DNA from: Tenacibaculum sp. L6
GTDB taxonomy: Bacteria; Bacteroidota; Bacteroidia; Flavobacteriales; Flavobacteriaceae
Reading direction: 5' to 3'
NCBI RefSeq assembly: GCF_028823685.1
Contig: NZ_JAPEHZ010000009.1
Location: 1 to 54,429, forward strand
DNA: 54,429 nucleotides
This document shows, piece by piece, positions 51,672 through 54,429 of this stretch. Position numbers and translations under genes: made by a program. The notes beneath the pieces were generated by a model. That model worked only from the letters and a program-made list of their open reading frames with translations. It searched no databases and had not been told where the DNA came from. The number at the start of each line of letters is the position of its first letter. Within the stretch, counting starts at the first letter, position 1.

Positions 51672-52274
51672 ATGCGTTTACTAAAATACCTTGCTGTTTT
51701 TGTACTAGGATTTTTAATTGCAAAATTTTGGTATGAAAAGAAGGAGGAAAAGTATGAACAAGAAGAAATTCAAGTTGTTTTAAATGGAATTCAGAACCTG
51801 AGTAAATTAGTAGTTTCAGAAGGAAATTTCTCTGAAATGTACAGCTTTTCAGATGCCAAAAAATACTTTTACGGATACCTTACGTTTGAAAAAAAAGCAA
51901 TGCTTTCTGTGAATGCAAAGGTTGAGGTTGGTTATGACTTATCAAAATTAGAAATTCAGATAGATAGCGTAGGGAAACAAATCATCATCAATAAAATTCC
52001 AGAAGAAGAAATTCTCATCTCTCCCGATATTAAATATTTCGATTTACAGCAGAGCCAGTTCAATACATTTTCTAAACAAGAATTGAATAAGCTTAATGCT
52101 AAAGCTATTGAAAAGATTCAATCGACAATTACAGTATCTCGATTACAAAAAGACGCTAAAACACGGTTATTTGAAGAATTATCGAAAATTTACCAACTTT
52201 CTAAAATTTACAATTGGAAAGTGGTTGATAATACCAATTCAAAGGTGTTTGACTCGTTGTTGTTAAAAGATTAA
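51672..52274 (+). CDS. DUF4230-like membrane-anchored protein
   Basis: A 200-residue protein with an N-terminal membrane anchor ('LLKYLAVFVLGFLIAKFWY', about 3-21) and a soluble domain outside the membrane. The pattern 'LSKLVVSEGNFSEMYSF', 'KKAMLSVNAKVEVGYDLSKLEI' and 'QIIINKIPEEEIL' resembles the DUF4230 family, whose function is unknown. It follows lspA after 46 bases on the same strand and meets the YeeE/YedE genes convergently, overlapping by 4 bases at the end. Confidence 0.8.
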   Translation: MRLLKYLAVFVLGFLIAKFWYEKKEEKYEQEEIQVVLNGIQNLSKLVVSEGNFSEMYSFSDAKKYFYGYLTFEKKAMLSVNAKVEVGYDLSKLEIQIDSVGKQIIINKIPEEEILISPDIKYFDLQQSQFNTFSKQELNKLNAKAIEKIQSTITVSRLQKDAKTRLFEELSKIYQLSKIYNWKVVDNTNSKVFDSLLLKD

Positions 52275-52684
52275 TGAGGTAATTTCTTACTCAACAATCC
52301 ATAAATAAAAGCACCTAAAAGAGCACCTAAAAGTACAATAATCATTGGTGCTATTCCTTGTCCAATCAAAACAAAAATAGGAGCAGGACATGCACCTGCT
52401 AACGCCCAACCCAATCCGAAAAGAGTTCCTCCAATTAAAGTTCTAATAAACCCTTTTTTCTTTTCTTTAATATTGATTTGGTTACCTAAGTAATCTTTAA
52501 TCTTTCCACTTTTAAAGAAATACATAAACACTGTAGAAATAGCTACGGCAGAACCAATAATTCCGTACATATGAAATGATTGAAATTTGAACATTTCATA
52601 AATACGATACCAAGAAACAGCTTCTGATTTTGATAAAATAATTCCGAAAATTATACCAATAACTAAAAATTTCAAATTCTTCAT
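52271..52684 (-). CDS. YeeE/YedE-type membrane protein (DUF6691-like half)
   Basis: A 137-residue membrane protein with four hydrophobic segments and the motif 'GLGWALAGACPAPIFVLIGQG', in which the Cys is the thiosulfate-relay type residue of YeeE/YedE proteins. It is the second half of a split YeeE/YedE pair. I start at the ATG at 52684, one base after the first gene's stop; the upstream TTG at 52693 is less likely. Together the two genes may carry thiosulfate or another sulfur compound. Confidence 0.85.
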   Translation of the reverse strand: MKNLKFLVIGIIFGIILSKSEAVSWYRIYEMFKFQSFHMYGIIGSAVAISTVFMYFFKSGKIKDYLGNQINIKEKKKGFIRTLIGGTLFGLGWALAGACPAPIFVLIGQGIAPMIIVLLGALLGAFIYGLLSKKLPH

Positions 52685-52685
52685 C

Positions 52686-53246
52686 TTAACCAAATATTAA
52701 AGGGAAAAGTACCCAAATCATAATTAAACCACCTATAAAAAAACCAATTACTGCAATTAAAGAAGGTAACTGAAAGCTACTCAATCCTGTAATGGCGTGT
52801 CCTGAGGTACAACCATCAGCATAACGCGTTCCGAAACCAATTAAAATTCCGGCAACTAACAAAATGGCAAAACCTTTTAAGTTTAACATGTTTTCTATAC
52901 TATAAATTTCATTTGGCACATACGTTTTTCCAGCATCAGCAAAACCTAATTCAGCTAATTCGTTAACGGTGGTAGGATTTAAATCAACTCCTGGTGCAGC
53001 AGATAAAAAGTTAATTGCAATATATCCTCCAATTAATAAACCAACTAAAAATACAATAGCCCAATCGCGTTCTTTCCAGTCTTTTTTAAAATAATCAGAT
53101 ACTTTGCCAGCACCAGCCATAGTACACATGGTTTCTAAGTTAGTAGATACGCCAAAGTTTTTTCCGAAGTAAAAAAATAAGAAAAGTATCAACGAAATAA
53201 GTGGTCCAGATACATACCAAGGCCAAGGTTGTAAGATAAAATCCAT
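52686..53246 (-). CDS. YeeE/YedE-type membrane protein (first half)
   Basis: A 186-residue membrane protein with about five hydrophobic segments and the motif 'GTRYADGCTSGHAITGLSSF', the conserved Cys-containing signature of YeeE/YedE transporters. The N-terminal 'PWPWYVSGPLISLILFLF' is typical of the longer half of this pair in Bacteroidetes. Its 3' end is 1 base from the second half, so the two form one operon, transcribed from a TATATTTG box at 53271-53278. No sulfurtransferase or rhodanese gene is adjacent here. Confidence 0.87.
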   Translation of the reverse strand: MDFILQPWPWYVSGPLISLILFLFFYFGKNFGVSTNLETMCTMAGAGKVSDYFKKDWKERDWAIVFLVGLLIGGYIAINFLSAAPGVDLNPTTVNELAELGFADAGKTYVPNEIYSIENMLNLKGFAILLVAGILIGFGTRYADGCTSGHAITGLSSFQLPSLIAVIGFFIGGLIMIWVLFPLIFG

Positions 53247-53270
53247 TTAACAGAGTTGTTTTATAAAGTG

Positions 53271-53278
53271 CAAATATA
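53271..53278 (-). promoter_or_regulatory. Putative -7 box of the YeeE/YedE operon
   Basis: The minus strand reads TATATTTG, 24 bases before the start codon at 53246. No -33 TTG is seen at good spacing. Confidence 0.5.
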
Positions 53279-53364
53279 ACGGATAATTCTTGTTTTAATG
53301 TTTGTATGCTAAGATTACACGATCTATATTTTTCATTAATTTAGAGAGTTTATTTAAAAAGAAG

Positions 53365-53372
53365 TACTTTTG
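53365..53372 (+). promoter_or_regulatory. Putative -7 box of the Stealth-family gene
   Basis: TACTTTTG matches TAnnTTTG, 33 bases before the ATG at 53406. It lies in the 159-base divergent gap to the YeeE/YedE genes. Confidence 0.4.
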
Positions 53373-53405
53373 AACTCTAGAAAGTTTACTTAATTTTAGT
53401 ATAAG

Positions 53406-54398
53406 ATGGGAATAGATTTTGTGGTTACTTGGGTTGATATGGATGACCCTAAATGGATTAAAGAGTTTTCAAAATTTTCTGATAAAATAGATAATTCTGT
53501 TAACGAAAAATCAGAAGCACGTTTTCGTGATCACGGTTTTTTAAAATATTGGTTTAGAGGTGTTGAGAAGTTTGCTCCTTGGGTTAGAAAAATTCATTTT
53601 GTAACTAGCGGACAGAAACCTGAATGGTTAGATGAAAATCATCCTAAGATTAATTTAGTAAGTCATTCTGATTTTATTCCAGAGGAATATTTACCAGTTT
53701 TTAACTCTAATTTAATTGAGATTTATATGCACAAAATTCCTGATTTGTCAGAGCAATTTGTGTATTTCAACGACGACTTTTTTATCATAAATGATATTCC
53801 TGAAACGCGTTTTTTTGAAAATGGATTACCGAAAGATATTGCCACTTTTAGAACCAATACAGGTATTTCTCAATTCGAGAAAATGTTAAAAAATAACATT
53901 CGACTTATCAATAAACATTTTGATAAGAAAGAAGTTTTTAAAAGAGATCACGATAAATGGTTTCACCCTTCGTATGGTTCAAGAGCAAGAATAACAAAAT
54001 TATTAAGGTACTACAATAAATTTGTAACACTTCGTACTCCACACAACGCACAGCCTTTTTTAAAGTCTACTTTTGAAGATGTTTGGAAACACTGTGGAAA
54101 TGAACTTACAGGAATGTCTACACACAGATTTAGAAGTGATAACGACTACACGCCTGAGTTATTTAAGACTTGGCAGATATGTAAATCTAACTTTATACCG
54201 TATAATACGTATCAAGATACTAAGATGTTTTCTTTGGTTATAAAGTCGAAACAAGCAATTAAGGCTGTTAGAGAACAATCGTATAAACTGGTTTGTTTAA
54301 ACGATAATATACACATAAGAAACTATGATAAAGTAATGCAAGAAATACACGATGCTTTTGAGAGTATCTTGCCTGAAAAATCGAGTTTTGAAAAATAG
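53406..54398 (+). CDS. Stealth-family sugar-phosphate transferase
   Basis: A 330-residue cytoplasmic enzyme. The conserved regions of Stealth proteins are visible: CR1 'IDFVVTWVDMDDPKW' at the N-terminus and CR2 'FVYFNDDFFIINDIPETRFF' near residues 117-136; later parts contain 'WFHPSYGSRARITKLL' and 'MSTHRFRSDNDYTPELF', which resemble CR3 and CR4. Stealth proteins transfer hexose-1-phosphate to build phosphodiester-linked capsule or exopolysaccharides. Only 31 bases follow within the window, so whether it belongs to a polysaccharide cluster cannot be seen. Confidence 0.87.
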   Translation: MGIDFVVTWVDMDDPKWIKEFSKFSDKIDNSVNEKSEARFRDHGFLKYWFRGVEKFAPWVRKIHFVTSGQKPEWLDENHPKINLVSHSDFIPEEYLPVFNSNLIEIYMHKIPDLSEQFVYFNDDFFIINDIPETRFFENGLPKDIATFRTNTGISQFEKMLKNNIRLINKHFDKKEVFKRDHDKWFHPSYGSRARITKLLRYYNKFVTLRTPHNAQPFLKSTFEDVWKHCGNELTGMSTHRFRSDNDYTPELFKTWQICKSNFIPYNTYQDTKMFSLVIKSKQAIKAVREQSYKLVCLNDNIHIRNYDKVMQEIHDAFESILPEKSSFEK

Positions 54399-54429
54399 GA
54401 GGTAGTAGAACCTTTTACATTAAAAAAGC

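Noticed and set aside
1..54429. CRISPR arrays, prophage, transposases, toxin-antitoxin or defence islands
   Set aside because: No regularly spaced repeats, integrase/transposase motifs or phage structural genes are seen. Gene content is largely core metabolism.

Overview
This is an AT-rich chromosomal segment of a Bacteroidetes bacterium, most likely a marine member of the Flavobacteriaceae. A Tenacibaculum- or Polaribacter-like genus would fit, but the genus is a guess from gene content. The lineage call rests on TAnnTTTG-type -7 promoter boxes just upstream of many starts, near absence of Shine-Dalgarno sequences, a TonB-dependent receptor with a carboxypeptidase-regulatory domain, DksA lacking most zinc ligands, and hairpin repeats of a kind I recall from flavobacterial genomes. 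Most of the window is core housekeeping sequence. No prophage, transposase or CRISPR array is visible.

Layout. 1-2.0 kb: a flotillin/NfeD membrane pair. 2.1-6.8 kb: a biotin cluster (bioF-bioD-bioA plus a ketoacyl synthase) with a small Coa1-like gene facing it. 7.0-16.5 kb: a catabolic locus on the + strand (Na+/solute symporter, acyl-CoA synthetase, exported hydrolase, an unrecognised helical-repeat protein, TonB-dependent receptor, second hydrolase, 3-hydroxybutyrate-type dehydrogenase). I read it as an uptake and degradation route for a hydroxy-acid ester or oligomer. 16.6-21.1 kb: tRNA-Asn and the 2-oxoglutarate dehydrogenase E1/E2 genes. 21.2-22.8 kb: small accessory genes, one broken. 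23.0-27.5 kb: a SUF iron-sulfur operon interrupted by a four-helix-bundle gene lying between long inverted repeats. 27.7-34.4 kb: MbnP-like lipoprotein, thiL, a BON-LysM protein, an EamA transporter, yicC-gmk-nadD and an M23 peptidase. 34.5-39.7 kb: GH3-like and MOSC proteins, S41 peptidase with dCMP deaminase, HupE-like protein and an Lrp regulator. 39.7-42.9 kb: two DUF2975-like proteins with an HTH partner, then umuC-umuD. 43.0-46.3 kb: bacilliredoxin, a TerB/DnaJ-like protein and an OmpA-family protein. 46.4-51.6 kb: ileS, dksA, a putative exported protein and lspA. 51.7-54.4 kb: a DUF4230-like protein, a YeeE/YedE pair and a Stealth-family phosphotransferase.

Three genes are broken by 1-2 base indels: odhB, ileS and an SRPBCC-like gene with two. 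Two of the three should be essential or near-essential, and the intended frame is obvious on both sides of every break. Sequencing or assembly error is therefore the simplest reading, although each site deserves checking. A fourth gene, the second alpha/beta hydrolase, has a clean in-frame loss of its oxyanion-hole strand.

The most unusual structures are: the inverted-repeat-bounded four-helix-bundle gene inside the suf operon, with the architecture of an rRNA intervening sequence but located in an mRNA; a dispersed hairpin repeat absorbed into the bioF reading frame; a multi-stem GC-rich repeat between sucA and odhB; and the putative hydroxybutyrate-ester locus.
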